Source of the DNA: Clavulina sp. PMI_390
Taxonomy: Eukaryota; Basidiomycota; Agaricomycetes; Cantharellales; Hydnaceae
Length of the DNA: 64,000 nucleotides
Assembly (NCBI GenBank): GCA_015039315.1
Contig: WIDE01000028.1
Span: 140,676 to 204,675, forward strand
Direction: 5' to 3'
The first letter of the stretch is position 1, and every line of letters begins with the position of its first letter. This document shows positions 23,679-35,450 of the stretch, piece by piece. Below the pieces are notes generated by a model that saw nothing but the letters and a program-made list of their open reading frames with translations, did no database searches and had not been told where the DNA came from. Both the position numbers and the translations under genes were made by a program.

Positions 23679-25647
23679 TTATTGATAGGGATAGTGTAAA
23701 GTCGTAAGCATGATACCAGCGAGGGCGACAACTGAGAGCGATTTCGCAACAAAAGCTATCTTGGACAGCAGGTCGCGTTTGAAGAAGGGCTGTAGAGAGC
23801 CCCAGAAAGGAGAATAATGCTGTCGGGCGTCCGTAAGAGGAAGTAGCCAATCTTCCTGAATGACAGAACCAGGCACGAGCTCCATTGCCATTAGGGTCAA
23901 CCCTTGAGCAGCTCGTTCATGCATAAGAGTAGCCCATTGTAATGCAGCGATGCTACCGTTCAGGAAAATATCGGGTGGCGACCACCATGCTGCTATTGGA
24001 GCAGGCGCGAGTGACCCGGTCTTCGCCACATCCTTTGAATCGTTCTTAATGGAGGAACCTTTGAGGGTGCGACGCGGGATGAAAGGGTCCGCAATAGAAC
24101 CTCGCCCTACTCCGATCATCTCCGTGTGATTCTGAAGGACGCTATCGACCATCGTAGCAGCGGAGGTCTAGATATCGAAATACCAAAAGAATGAGGAATG
24201 CGTTACAATAGAAGCAGCAAGTATCACTTACGAAGCCTCCCGTGAGAATGATACGAGGAGCATCGGGAATAGTCTTGACAGCCTCAAGGGCTCGACGAGA
24301 GTAACTAGCGAAATACACCTGTCGAGAACTGACCCCATAAAAAGCTGAGAATGCGGATTAACAGACGGATCCATCATTGCATCGCATTCCTGACCATTGG
24401 CGACTTACCAGGCGTTTCATAATCACCTCCACTAATTTCGATGAAATCCACACAGGCTCGTCCGTCAGTGGTTCTGAGATTAGCAATAACGCGGAGATGT
24501 TCTAATGCTTCTTCCTCGGTCAGACCTCCCTGGACATAATCTGCAGCGTTGAGCTTGATGCCAACCAAATGCTCGGGAGGAACCACAGCTCGAATCCTCA
24601 AAATGATTGTCCGAATAAGAAATAGCGATGAAGCTGGTCCGTAAGGCGGCTGTCGGTTATTTGTCTAAAAGCGACTTCCTTAGTATTTATACCAAAGAAC
24701 CCCTAGATAGGCAAGTACCTTGGGGGAAATGAATTGGGCGAGGAGATCTGGGAGTTAGGATTAGCCATATACATTAAAAAGCAATCCACAAAAGGGACTC
24801 GTACATCCATGTGAACCATGCAGTTGAACTCCATCAAACTAGAAAGCGTTCATATTGCAAAAAAGATTTAGGTTGGTTGATGCTTATTAAGTAGAATGAA
24901 ACTCACCCCCGACTTGACCGCAAGTTCAGCTCCACGAATAAATGATTCGATGATATCTTCAACTTCTTCATCAGAAGCAGCCTTGGGAGGAGTAAACATA
25001 AGGGGGTAGAGAGCCTGGACAAACGAGTTCTTTGCACGAGACTTGATGGGGATGCTGGAAGCCCCAAGAGGCGCAACAAATGGTGCGCGTCCACCAGCAA
25101 AATTCATAGACTGGCGACCCGCGTGACTGAGTTGCATGATAGCTAACGATCGTCGATGTGGCGGCGCAGGGGGTTGTTTATCGCCGTCGCTCTCCAAAGC
25201 CGAGGGCCACGGAGTGTGAATCACGTTTGCCAGCCTCTGGAAGGGCTCGATGCTGTCCTTTGTCAGAATTTCTGGGACAACCATATCTCGACCAAAAGTC
25301 AGGTGGTGTTTCGATACTTGCACATTGCCTAGGAGTGAAGTAGAGATGAGCGAACGAATTCATGTATGAGGAGAAAGTCTACCCACCACTAATAATCATT
25401 CCCCACTCTCCAGCAGCCCAAAGTCGATAGAGGCCAAAGTGGTCATCAATAGGCGGACCACCTCGCCAAGTTGCGAGAGCTTCGTACAATGGAGCCTGCG
25501 GATTGAACAAGTTGGGAGAGTATGAGGAGACATACTGCTGGGACCGCCAGACGAGGCTGACAGCGCACTGACCTTAACAAACCGATTGAGCGAGACACGA
25601 CCAGAGGGAAAGGAAACGCTAGAACCAAGTACTTCTTTGTCAGACAT
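23679..25647 (-). CDS. NADH:flavin oxidoreductase, old yellow enzyme family (tandem copy A)
   Basis: Eight exons (25573-25647, 25387-25495, 24907-25328, 24805-24838, 24719-24747, 24409-24664, 24232-24344 and 23679-24167) close to 508 residues. Exons 4 and 5 are only 34 and 29 nt. The FMN-binding TIM barrel shows LSHAGRQ, FDGVQLHGSHGYLLAQF, FIEISGGDYE, and the phosphate-binding GVGRGSIADPF. The family reduces activated alkenes or related substrates with NAD(P)H. The true substrate is unknown. Compared with classical OYE (about 400 residues), the C-terminus is extended. It contains WWSPPD, then a terminal hydrophobic segment (FVAKSLSVVALAGIMLTTL), suggesting a membrane tail. Copy B lies 1.1 kb upstream in the same orientation. 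Confidence 0.9.
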
Positions 25648-26774
25648 GGCGGCAAGGAGTAAGTACTTCACTCAGTGGTCTAGGTATATATGCCAACTCC
25701 CCATTTCATCATGCGCTGATCTAGGTATATGTCATGACCTCATCCCTATCACGAGCAAAGGAACTTTACCGATTAGATCGCAGCGCCAGAGTCATGTCGT
25801 CGCCAGCAATTATCATGATCTGCACAGGACGCTCACAACTTGATCCACCGAATATCAACATATTATCTTTCGCACACTTGAGCCAGAAAGGAAAACCCTC
25901 TTCTTATCAAAATGAGCCGTAGTGTTAGCTTGTGCGATATCTCAGTTAGAGAGCTCTCAATATCTATCAAGCTCGTGGTGGGCAGCTCGTTACGCGAGCG
26001 GAAACGCTCAGTCAATTCGTGGCTCGTTCGACCTCCGAGCTTCCGTATCATGAGCGATGACAAGTAGGACAGGCGATCGGCCGATAGGCCGATAGGCTAG
26101 CATTGTTACCAGGAGCGACCTCTATATAAGAGCCGCACTTGGAAAGAGATGTCGTCGACAGACAGAGTTCTTGTGAGCTGTGGGGTCTGACCAGGCTTGT
26201 CCTATCAAGGGATACAGGATGCTCAAATAACGCTGGGAATCTTGCAGATGGGCTGCGATGTGCTTGGTGTCATTACCCGGGCCATCGCGTTGCGGTTGAC
26301 AGAGTACGTGATACCTGCACAATGTTCTCAGCACTAATGCGTCTCCTTGGCTTGCGCGAGCTGTCGATATCCCACACATCATCCACGCGCCGGGCGAATT
26401 ATCCCACACTGCACCTAAGAGTAGAGCAGATCACAGAGTATGACAGAAGAAACGGAAGCTCAAGGAGAGGTTAACTTGCAGCACAAGCAAACGCTAGTTT
26501 TCCCAGCACCGCTATAGCTCTGGAATCTTCCGAGGACCAAAAGTGTCACAGGCTCACCTTCTGGGCATCATTTCACCAGTGTAATCAGGAAAAATCGTTA
26601 GTAAATGGGGGTTCTTGGGGTATACCCAGCCATGCAACATGTTGTGACTGAAGAAACGGACAGAGTTTATGGCGTGGTCTATGCAATCGGTGTGGGGTTA
26701 ACATCCCCAAGGGGAACAAAAAATGACCGGGGAATATATCTAGTGAATAATTTGGAATCGAATCAAAGGTTCCT
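25648..26774. other. spacer between tandem oxidoreductase copies
   Basis: 1.1 kb with no supported gene. It should contain the promoter of copy A and the 3' end of copy B. A short direct repeat (GGCCGATA) occurs at about 26078-26096. No transposon feature was seen. Confidence 0.45.
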
Positions 26775-28742
26775 CTAATCTTCGAGGAAGATTAACCGAA
26801 GTGCGAAGGATGCAAAAACAGCGAGGGCGAAGACGGATAGGGACTCAGCTACGAATAAAATATTACGCAGCTGGTCGCGTTTGATGAAACCCTGCAGAAG
26901 GCTCCGGAAAGGCGGTGCATGCTGACTGGGCGCTGTCAGTGGGATATGCCAGTCTTCTATGACCAAGGGGATAGCGCCTGCGTCACTGTTCATCATATCT
27001 TGGCCCTGGGCAGCTCTTCGGTGCATGAGCGCGGTCCATTGCATGGTGACAATACCCATATTGATAAGGAAGTCTGGTGGGGACCACCACGCTGATCTTG
27101 GAACAGGCGCAAGCGTTTCTGCCTCTGGCTGAGTAGACGTGTCAACCTTTCCGGATGACGGGCTGAGGAAACGGCGGGGTATGAACGGGTCTGCAATGGA
27201 AGCACGCCCAATGGAAACCAGTTGTGTGTGATTTTGGCGAACGCTGTCGACCATCACATCAGTAGATGTCTAAAAGAATGAGTCAGGACAAGCGGCAACT
27301 GAAAGCGCGATAGCACATACGAAACCGCCTGTCAGAACAATTCGAGGAGCGTTGGGCATATCCTCGACAGTCTCCAGAGCCTGACGAGAAAAACTAGCGA
27401 AGTAGGCTTGCCGAGAGTTCTTTGCCAAGAATGCTGGGAGTGTATGTCAGAATAAACTAGTAAGCGCTCAAAGGCCCAAACCATATGGACTCACCAGGAG
27501 TTTCATAGTCCCCTCCACTGATCTCGACAAAATCAATACAAGTACGCCCATAAGGGGTTTTGAGACCAGCAATCACACGAAGCTGCTCCAGAGCGTCTTC
27601 TTCCGTGAGACCTCCCTTGACATAGTCCGAAGCATTAAGCTTGAGGCCAAATAAGTGCTCTGGTGGAATAACTGCTCGGGTCTTTGATATAATAGTCCGT
27701 AAAAGATGTAGCGATGAAGCAGGTCCGTAAGGAGGTGCTCGGTTATTTGTCTGAATCGATGGCAGTAAGTATGCAATCCTTAGGGTATTCAGGGGATGCA
27801 ATACCTTTGGAGACATAAATTGGGCCAGCAAGTCTGATGGGAAGGGTCACTCATTGTCATTCGAAGCTTGTCCACAAGGATAATACCTACACCCATGTGA
27901 GCAGTGCAGCTCCACACCATCGAACTATGATTCAGTTGCATCGTACATCAGTCAGAATTTTGGCGTTTTGTATGAAACGAGAACACATACGCCAGCCTTC
28001 ACAGACAATTCAGCTCCACGAACAAATGCTCCAATGACATCTTCAATTTCTGAATCCGATGCGGCTCTGGGTGGCGTGAAAATAAGAGGGAATATTGCCT
28101 GGGCGAGTATGTTCTTGGATTGAGATTTCATGGGGATATCAGAAGCGCCAAGAGGTGCTGCGAAGGGAGCACGCCCTCCAATGACGTTCCCAGACTGACG
28201 GCCAGCGTGGCTCAGTTGCATGATAGCCAGGGATCTTCGAGGTTGGGGATTCGCGATATGGTCGTGGTCTTCATCAATTGATGGAGAGGACCATGGGGTG
28301 TGTATAGCGTTTGCCAGTCTCTGAAACGGCGCAATGTTCTCCTCGGTCAAGACCTGGGGCACAACCATATCTCGGCCGAGACTGAGATGGCGTTTTGATA
28401 CTTGCACATTGCCTGACATGAGATATAGATTAGTGAGCCAACACAAAACCGAAGAAAAGTTCAACTCACCAGTCAATATCATACCCCATTCCCCCGCAGC
28501 CCACAGTCGATAAAGCCCATAGTGATCATCATTCGGCGGGCCACCATACCAGTTGGAGAGGGCTTCATATAAAGGAGCCTATGGAGGATTGAACAAGTGC
28601 TGAGCTCGAGGAACGCGGGGGAGACGATTGCTTCCGAGGCCCGGACGGGGATCGAGGATGCACCCACCTTGACGAACCGGTTGAGGGAGACGCGTCCTGA
28701 AGGGAAAGAGACACTAGCCCCCAGTATCTCCGCGTCGGACAT
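26775..28742 (-). CDS. NADH:flavin oxidoreductase, old yellow enzyme family (tandem copy B)
   Basis: A paralogue of copy A with the same order of blocks and apparently the same intron positions: MSDAEILGASVSFPSGRVSL, NVQVSKRHLSLGRDMVVP, LSHAGRQSGN, CIDFVEISGGDYETPG, then SIGRASIADPFIPRR. The start at 28742 matches copy A; a longer in-frame upstream start exists, but it is not shared. The C-terminal extension is again followed by a hydrophobic segment (FVAESLSVFALAVFASFAL). The FMN-site Gly-Arg-Gly of copy A is Gly-Arg-Ala here. Divergence is spread over the whole gene, including introns, so the duplication is not very recent. Function beyond a flavin-dependent reductase is not determined. Confidence 0.88.
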
Positions 28743-29064
28743 GATGGCAAGAGGCAAGAACCCTCTGCTGAAAGCCTCCACAGGTTGTGACGTGCCGTGG
28801 CATCACTCGTCACAGGACTGGCGTGGCTTGGCTGCGTTTTTTGAGATGCCCATGTGGCTCGCCGTAGGCTGCACAATCACATGAAATCTCGACTCTAGAT
28901 GCTCTCCGAAACCCATAGTTAGTCCATCAATAAATGATTGCAAGGTCTCACGCGAACCATCTCCATGCAAACAGTGAGCTTGAGCGGTAACAATGGAATA
29001 ATCAATAATCGTCCATCATGCTAGTATCGACAACAAAAATATCGGAAGCGACAAGTAATGTAGA
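28743..29064. other. spacer upstream of oxidoreductase copy B
   Basis: 322 bp between the copy B start and the clathrin light chain stop. No gene was seen. It presumably contains the copy B promoter. Confidence 0.35.
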
Positions 29065-30067
29065 CTAATAACCACCAGCGCCCGGTGCGTTCTCTCCCTC
29101 ACGCTTGAGACGAAGGAGGATCTCCTTGTAACGTGCAAGGTCAGTCGTGCCGGGGCCAGCCCTGGCAATCGTTTTAGATTGGGAGTTCTGCAGCTCAACC
29201 AAGTCCGAAATGCGGGACCAGGTTGTACCAGCAGAGAGAGCAGCCTCTTGAGCCGCAGCAAACTCGACCTCAGAATCCCTACATTTAAGAGAGTGATCAG
29301 CAAACACGCAAAAGGATGGAAGTCAAGAGGAGGCTACCCACTTGTTCTGCTTGACATTGCGCTCAATCTTCGAGTTGTAATCCTTGTAAAAGTCATCAAT
29401 GGATTGCTCAGCCTTGGCAATGGTCTCTCGCTTCTTCTTCAGCGAAGCTTCGTCACGCTGCCGAATCTCCTCCTCCTGCTTCGTTCGCCACTCCCTGTGA
29501 CGAGCTTCAGTCTGAGAGGCAATGCAGCAAGATGTCCGTCATTCGCAACTCACCTAATCACTTCTGGCTCCTCCTCTTCGGCCTCTGTTGGATATAGAGG
29601 GGTCTGGAAAGATGGCTGGCTGGGAGCTTGGGCAAGGAAGGCAGGTTGGAATGAAGGTTGGGTGGACTGGGACACTCCCTACAATGAGAGGCATTAGCAC
29701 AAGCTGGCCTTCGATCCGACGAGGGTAGCTGGTGACGATATTGGAAGTGAGCACGTACCACGTCAAGGTCAGGATATTGGCTCTCGAATTGGTCGAGATC
29801 AGCGTCACCAGTGACTTTCACGTCCGTTGCAGGTGCGGCGCTCGAAGGAGAAATAGCATCAAAATCGCCAAAGCCATCACCGAGGCCGCTTGGAATTGAA
29901 CGGGAAGGTGCAGAGGGAATGGGTGCGTTGCCGTCAAGTGCGTCAAGGTCGGGGAATGCGGAGGCAGAGAAGTCAACCTCGCCACCACCACCGGCACTGT
30001 CAAGGCCAGATGAAGAAAAGGCACCCCCAAGGAGCTCTTGTTCGCGTGCAAGGAAATCGTCGGACAT
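29065..30067 (-). CDS. CLC1: clathrin light chain
   Basis: At least four exons, the first 29759-30067 and the last ending at 29065. The protein starts MSDDFLAREQELLGG and has an acidic, Ser/Ala-rich N-terminal region ending FESQYPDLDV. It continues with TEAEEEEPEVIREWRTKQEE, then a heavy-chain-binding helix (EEIRQRDEASLKKKRETIAK), and a C-terminal helix (TTDLARYKEILLRLKREG) that is diagnostic of fungal clathrin light chains. It trimerises with clathrin heavy chain to form the endocytic and trans-Golgi coat and regulates assembly. Confidence 0.92.
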
Positions 30068-30522
30068 GGCAATGATTCTTAAGCGCTGTTGTAAACAGAG
30101 CCAAATAACACGTCCTCCCACCAAATTTTGGACTGCGCTAATCTGATCTTTATTACTAACTGCTTCGAGTGTGTATCATCTGCGGTTGATGTGTCGGTTA
30201 TATATAGAATGCAGTTGCGGGCCAATACTTAGTAGACGTCTTTAACGAAGTCGGTGGTACATCAGAACCCATCCACTCTTTGTGAGATGTGATAGGGTTG
30301 AGGATAAACATGTATCATGCTCGCATCTTGAGGATCACCATATGCTTCCTTTTGGATATATTGATGGAGTTAATGTGGTACAGGGGTGTGGAATACCTGC
30401 ACTTAGGGCGACGTGCCATCTCCAGCTATATTTTTGCAGCACTGGCAGCCGAAATCTCTAGCCAACGATCATACCATCTGTATCGAAAGACAAGATTCAG
30501 CGAGCGTTTACGAAACCGTCAG
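30068..30522. other. spacer upstream of clathrin light chain
   Basis: 455 bp between the CLC1 start and the stop of the next minus-strand gene. It contains a TATATATA-like run (about 30198-30205) and AT-rich sequence that fits a promoter. No gene was recognised. Confidence 0.35.
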
Positions 30523-31995
30523 CTAGGGAGGCCCCTGATTTAAAGCAACGAACCTCTCATGTAATTCTTGGATCACTTCTGCAGGCCGATGCGAGAAGGA
30601 CAGCACACTTTGTGGATCTCGGGCTCTCAGCTCATTCTTGAGCCAATCGGGAGCAACAGAGATGTATCTGTCCATCGCCTCCTGCATCGCTCTAGCACGA
30701 ACCTCCTCCGCGGAGAGTTTGTTCAACATTGGAGATGGCGGACGACCGGAAGGTGACGATGGGACGAATGCCGAATTCTCAATATGAGCAACAACGAGCC
30801 GATGAATAGCACGAGCAAATTTGGGTGATCCTAATATCTCCGCAGGACTACCACCGGCTAGAACATGGACACGAGAGTCGGAGTTTGGGTAATGGGAGGC
30901 GAAATCTCGCGCTGCTGCGATATCAAAGATGGGGCTCTGGTCACCCTGCAAGGAAAAGCAACGATTAACTATAAGGAGAAAACGCCTTCAACAAATCACG
31001 AAGGCAGCCACAGACCTGAATCACAAGCATGGGACTCTTTACTAGTGCGGCCTCGTCCACTGTCATACCTTGTGACTGGATTAGGAGCGGAATTAAGTAT
31101 CATCACGATGATGGGTACAAATGGATCGGGAACTGGCATACATAATAGACGATGGGAAGAAGCAGAGCTGAGGCATGCATTCTTTCCCCTGACCACGAGT
31201 TTATGAACTCGTCAAGGATGCCAGAAAGCCTATCTCCTTGATTTTCCTACAGGAGTGGGATGGTACAAGTCAGAACAACATACGCCTCGATGGGCTTTGC
31301 TTCACGCACTTGTAGCCACATGTACACCTCGTGATTAGCAACCTCCTCCAGTTCCGCCCTCGTTGTGGCGTGGGTCCACTCGTCGAGAATCTCGGCGACA
31401 ACTTCCTTGAGGGACGCAGACAGCCTGTATGAATGTTCCCAAATTAGCATCATGTTGAGAATCGCGCCGGTTTTTGGATGGTCAAGCTTACGGGGCATCT
31501 GCAACCACGATTCTGAAGGAGAGACTTTGAGGGATCGAGGGAAATAGTGCAGCGAAGCGTGTAATCATCTTAGCAGCCCATATAGTGGCACCAAAGAGGT
31601 GGACGTCCTTGAGGTTCATTGAAAGGCAGAAGTTTCCAATACAACTATAGATGACAGTCTGAATGAGCTCTATACGCACTGCACAAGCAGCATGGGAGAA
31701 CGACGTACGCAGCACCAACCCACTCGTCATATTTGTCTGCCTGTTGGGGGAGCAAAGGGGCGGTCGTGCCGACCCAGCCAGGAAGTTCGAGAGCGATGAC
31801 GTTGTAGTTTTGGAACGCTGCATCGTTCAGCTGCGGGTCCATGTAGCCTCCCTTGATGGAGAATCGGCTGGCGTTAATAATAAGCACAGTCCGTCGTCCA
31901 TTAGTGGCGATAGTCGTCAGATCATTTTCTGGGACGTTGGAGAGCCAAAAGGCCTCGAACTGGTCGCCGGGCGTGGATAAAGAGATCAGAGGCAT
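30523..31995 (-). CDS. alpha/beta-hydrolase-fold protein with altered nucleophile elbow
   Basis: At least four exons. The N-terminal part reads MPLISLSTPGDQFEAFWLSN, then TVLIINASRF, and ALELPGWVGTT (oxyanion-region strand and loop). The central exon holds the strand and elbow VHLFGATIWAAKM. The C-terminal exon holds a strand with FDIAAARDF, then RVHVLAGGSPAEIL. The fold is recognisable, but the elbow is G-A-T-I-W instead of G-x-S-x-G, so the usual serine nucleophile is absent, and I see no clear catalytic His after LAGG. It is either a non-hydrolytic member, a threonine variant, or a scaffold protein. The substrate is not known. Confidence 0.7.
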
Positions 31996-32454
31996 GCTAA
32001 AGCCCGAGTCTAAAAAGCAATAACAGTCTATGTGTCGCTATAGCCTGAGAGTAAGGCACACGGCCATAAAGCAACTTGAAATAATGTCAAGAATAACAGA
32101 AAAAAATAACCCCAGAACAACCGCCATCACGCTAATTGACTTATTTAGCGGGACAGCCAACGCCGCACACTACCGCAAATCACTCTTAATTAGGAGGACA
32201 CGGAAACCATACTTGGCGCAGAACGATAAGACCTATAATAATAGCTGTCGCAGACACTATGGACAATACGCGGAAATATAATGAATTGCAGGGTGGACAA
32301 CGCAGAACGACGAGCGCGCTATATGGCGCTAAAGAGAATAAACTACGGGAGCGCACGGCGCTCATGAACTTCACCAGGGTATAAATGCAGACTCGCGCCG
32401 TATCAAAAAACGACGGGATTGAACAAAAACAAAAAGAGGCGCAGAGGAGCCAGC
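31996..32454. other. spacer between hydrolase-fold and SH3 genes
   Basis: 459 bp, A-rich on the plus strand, with no supported gene. It holds the promoter of the hydrolase-fold gene and the 3' end of the SH3 gene. Confidence 0.35.
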
Positions 32455-34046
32455 TCAGAAATTCGACCACGAATACAATGGTTCCCTCATCCATGGCGCG
32501 GCGCCGTCTCCACGGCCACCGGGCCCAGGAGCAGGATCTGAGGCCGTCAGTTCCACTGTCACGGCCAAACTGGTGCTGCGCATCGAGCGCATGTGCTCGC
32601 CGGGAACCTTTGACTTGCGCTCAAACACCCATAGCGGGACACATCCCATCTTGATTTCGCCCGCGGTGGCCGAGCCTCCTTTCCCAGCGCTGCCAGGCCG
32701 AGTGTGGTCGTCCGCCGCCTCAACAGCAACGACACACCATCCATCGTCAAACTGCTGCATCAACGAAAGTGTGTCGCCCACCTGCACGGGGATTTCGTCG
32801 GGCAAGAGGGGCTCAAACGCTTGAAGAGCCTTCTTCCTCATCGCGCTCAGGGCGTTCTTTGCGAACACCATGGCACTCTGGGTACTGGCGATGGACGCCA
32901 TCGATCCACGACGAGAGCGATCACCACTCAGACCCAACCCGAGGAAGCGAGGGGAAGCGGCAAGCTTAAGTGACGAGGAGAGGCTTGATTTATGACGACG
33001 GTCAGGAATGGAAGGGTGGGTGGGAGAAGACGGGGGTGATCCTAGGGCGGATAAGAGCGCAGCGTGGCGACCGTTGCTGGTCTCGTATACTCCAGTCTGT
33101 TCACCCGGTATCGGGTTCCCACTGGGATCACGACGGGGAAACACGAATTTAGACAATCGGGGGTTGGAACCATTGTTACGAGGGGCAGGGGACGACGAAT
33201 TATCGGAAATTTGGGCGTGATTGAAGGTTCCGCTCAAGGGGGAGGGGACTGTGGAGGCAAAGGATGCACGGGAAAGGCGCGAACCCTCGGCTGGCGTAAA
33301 GGTGCGACCGGCCGACACAGTGAACGTATAGGTTGAGGACGAAGACGAGTTTGTACGGTGTCCAAGTGCAGGACGAACAGGCAATGAGAGAGAAAGAGAC
33401 TTGCTGCCTCCTTCAACGTTGAGGTGCCCAGCATGCTCTGGGGTTTGGTTTTGAGAGTCCCATTGGGGTGGGGGCTCATCATCCGGCTCAGAGAGGACAA
33501 ATGTCGCGAACGCCGCAGGGAGTTCATTATTCACGACGTGGTGCTCGACAATCGCCGCTTCATCCGACGTCATTGGCCTTTGATTCTGCATCGAGTAATC
33601 TCGGGGTGGAGCAGGGTGGGTTGGAGCGCGAGGTGTCGGAAGAATGATGTTGGAGTTCATGTTAGCACGACTGAACCCATAGCGTGGTGCCCCGTTCTCA
33701 ATCCTAGCATTCCCAAGATGGCGTAGATATTGATCAAACGGAGTGTAAGAAAATGAGCTCTGGTTAGAAGCCAAGCACGCGGGAGAGGGCGAGGGAAAAG
33801 AACATACTGGGACATGTCGGCACTGCCGTCATCCTCCTTCGCGGCACGCCGCTGTTTGCCCCAATGATAGAGTACTCCAACAATAAGCATAACAACGAGG
33901 AAGGCAATCACGATGATGCCCACTACGAGCATCGTAGGGAGGCCCTTGGATGTGCTCGAGGGAGTGTCATCGGTAACGAAAGAAGTGGGGGTTTCAGGAC
34001 TGAATGAGGATCGCCTCTCAACAAGAAGTTCTAAAGCAGGACTCAT
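32455..34046 (-). CDS. single-pass membrane protein with C-terminal SH3 domain (Fus1-like architecture)
   Basis: Two exons (33808-34046 and 32455-33757) close to 513 residues. A Ser/Thr-rich N-terminal stretch is followed by one strong transmembrane segment (MLVVGIIVIAFLVVMLIVGV), a basic stop-transfer (KQRRAAK), and a long Ser/Pro-rich cytoplasmic region. A C-terminal SH3 domain follows (AFEPLLPDEIPVQVGD, then DDGWCVVAVE and CVPLWVFER). This layout resembles Fus1-type polarity or fusion proteins, but relationship is inference. Upstream of the chosen ATG the frame stays open to about 34200 through a hydrophobic LLSLLALSFLFSLPE, which would make a good signal peptide. The true start may therefore lie in an unseen 5' exon. 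Confidence 0.75.
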
Positions 34047-34768
34047 GCTGGTGGTGTGAGTTGGATAGAAGGAATTCGAAGTGGGAATAGGTTCAGGCAA
34101 GGAGAAAAGGAATGACAACGCTAGCAGAGATAGCAGAGGAGGTTTGTTTCTCAGATAAGAGAGTGGATCATGAAATGAGTGACAGGTGCCGAGCAGGTTT
34201 TCAACAGATCAGCAGAGGGAGAGCCTGAACTGTAAGGAAGCCAGCGCAAGGCAAGCAGACAGATAGCCAAGCAAGCAGGCGGTAAAAGGAAGGGAAGGGA
34301 ACGAAGGCAATTAACGATGGGGCCTGTTTGGCACAGGCGAACTCGGAAATGGTTGCTACCACAGCGACCAATGGCGAGAATTGATATAATTTTAGGACAC
34401 GGGCCGTTGCCAGTAAACAGGCGGTGATCATTCCTTGTTCTCCCGTCTGGGGGCTGAGCTCTATAACTCCTGTCGTTAGCTTCGGGGAACTCACTTTGCT
34501 GCATGTCAAGGTCTGGCTAGGAGATCCATTCAATAGCACGCATGAGAGCAACTGGGTGGTCTGTGGTATGGAATATTAGAAACTGATGAGATTCCACGAG
34601 CCGCCTTAGAGCATAATGAAAGGATGGACGTTTGGGCAAAGGGGGATATGAGAAAACTGAGGATTTCTTGGAGGAAAGTGCTAAGAGGTAAGTGCGACTC
34701 AACCACTTTCCCAAAGCGGACGGCGCTTCGAACGACACCTTCAAAACACAACACAACTCAAGACGACG
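34047..34768. other. divergent spacer SH3 protein / NDUFB11
   Basis: 722 bp between divergent start codons. The part at about 34047-34200 is open on the minus strand in frame with the SH3 gene and encodes a signal-peptide-like stretch, so it may be coding. The rest shows no gene. Confidence 0.4.
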
Positions 34769-35249
34769 ATGAGCTCGTCCAGCATGCTGCGCTCAGCGGC
34801 CGCCAAATCCCTAAGAACCTCATCAACGACTGCATCCCGTTCTATCCTGCAGAGAAGATACGCGTCACACGGAGCTCCGCATTTTAATGAGCCGTCTGGG
34901 AACCTCTTTGGCGAGAAGGTCTGTCTATTTTGTGGGACGTTGGGCTATGTCGTATTCTGACTGGATATGACTCTGTTTTCATCACACAGCCCTTGGCTCC
35001 GGGGCAAAAACGCAAACGGGAAGACTGGGAGTTGATGTGGTACATTGGCATGTTCGGCTCGATGGGCCTCGCAGCCGTCGGTCTCTACTACAAGCCAGAC
35101 ACCAGGTATATATCATTATACTCCTGGAAGAATATTCGCTCAGTTTTTAATTGTGTCGCTTATCTCACAGCATCAACACTTGGGCCATGCAAGAGGCCAA
35201 GCAGCGGATGGAGGCCCGTGGAGAGTCCACCGAGTATCGCCCGTCATAG
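34769..35249 (+). CDS. NDUFB11: mitochondrial complex I subunit NDUFB11 (ESSS)
   Basis: Three exons (34769-34918, 34990-35105 and 35171-35249) give 114 residues. The Arg/Ser-rich N-terminus (MSSSSMLRSAAAKSLRTSST) is a mitochondrial presequence. The mature part has the family block HFNEPSGNLFGEK, then PLAPGQKRKREDWELMWYIG, one membrane segment (MFGSMGLAAVGLYY), and a C-terminal INTWAMQEAKQRMEARGE. The subunit is an accessory membrane-arm component of NADH:ubiquinone oxidoreductase. It is convergent with the glycine cleavage H gene, with 201 bp between stops. Confidence 0.88.
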
Positions 35250-35450
35250 ACACTATTCCTTAATTCATCTGCATGCACGCCCTGCCCAACTATCAATCTC
35301 ATTCATTTGCAGCGATGGCGAAGGAATAGTCATTTCATTGACTTGTAACATAATGATATTATCGACAGTTTGTTCTGTCCACGTTCCCTTTGCTCACCAC
35401 TTGACCTCTAAATGGCTCATGTCACGAGAGCGAAAAGTCGCATGAACACC

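Noticed and set aside
26078..26096. GGCCGATA direct repeat as a transposon footprint
   Set aside because: It is only a short tandem repeat, with no terminal inverted repeats or element body next to it.
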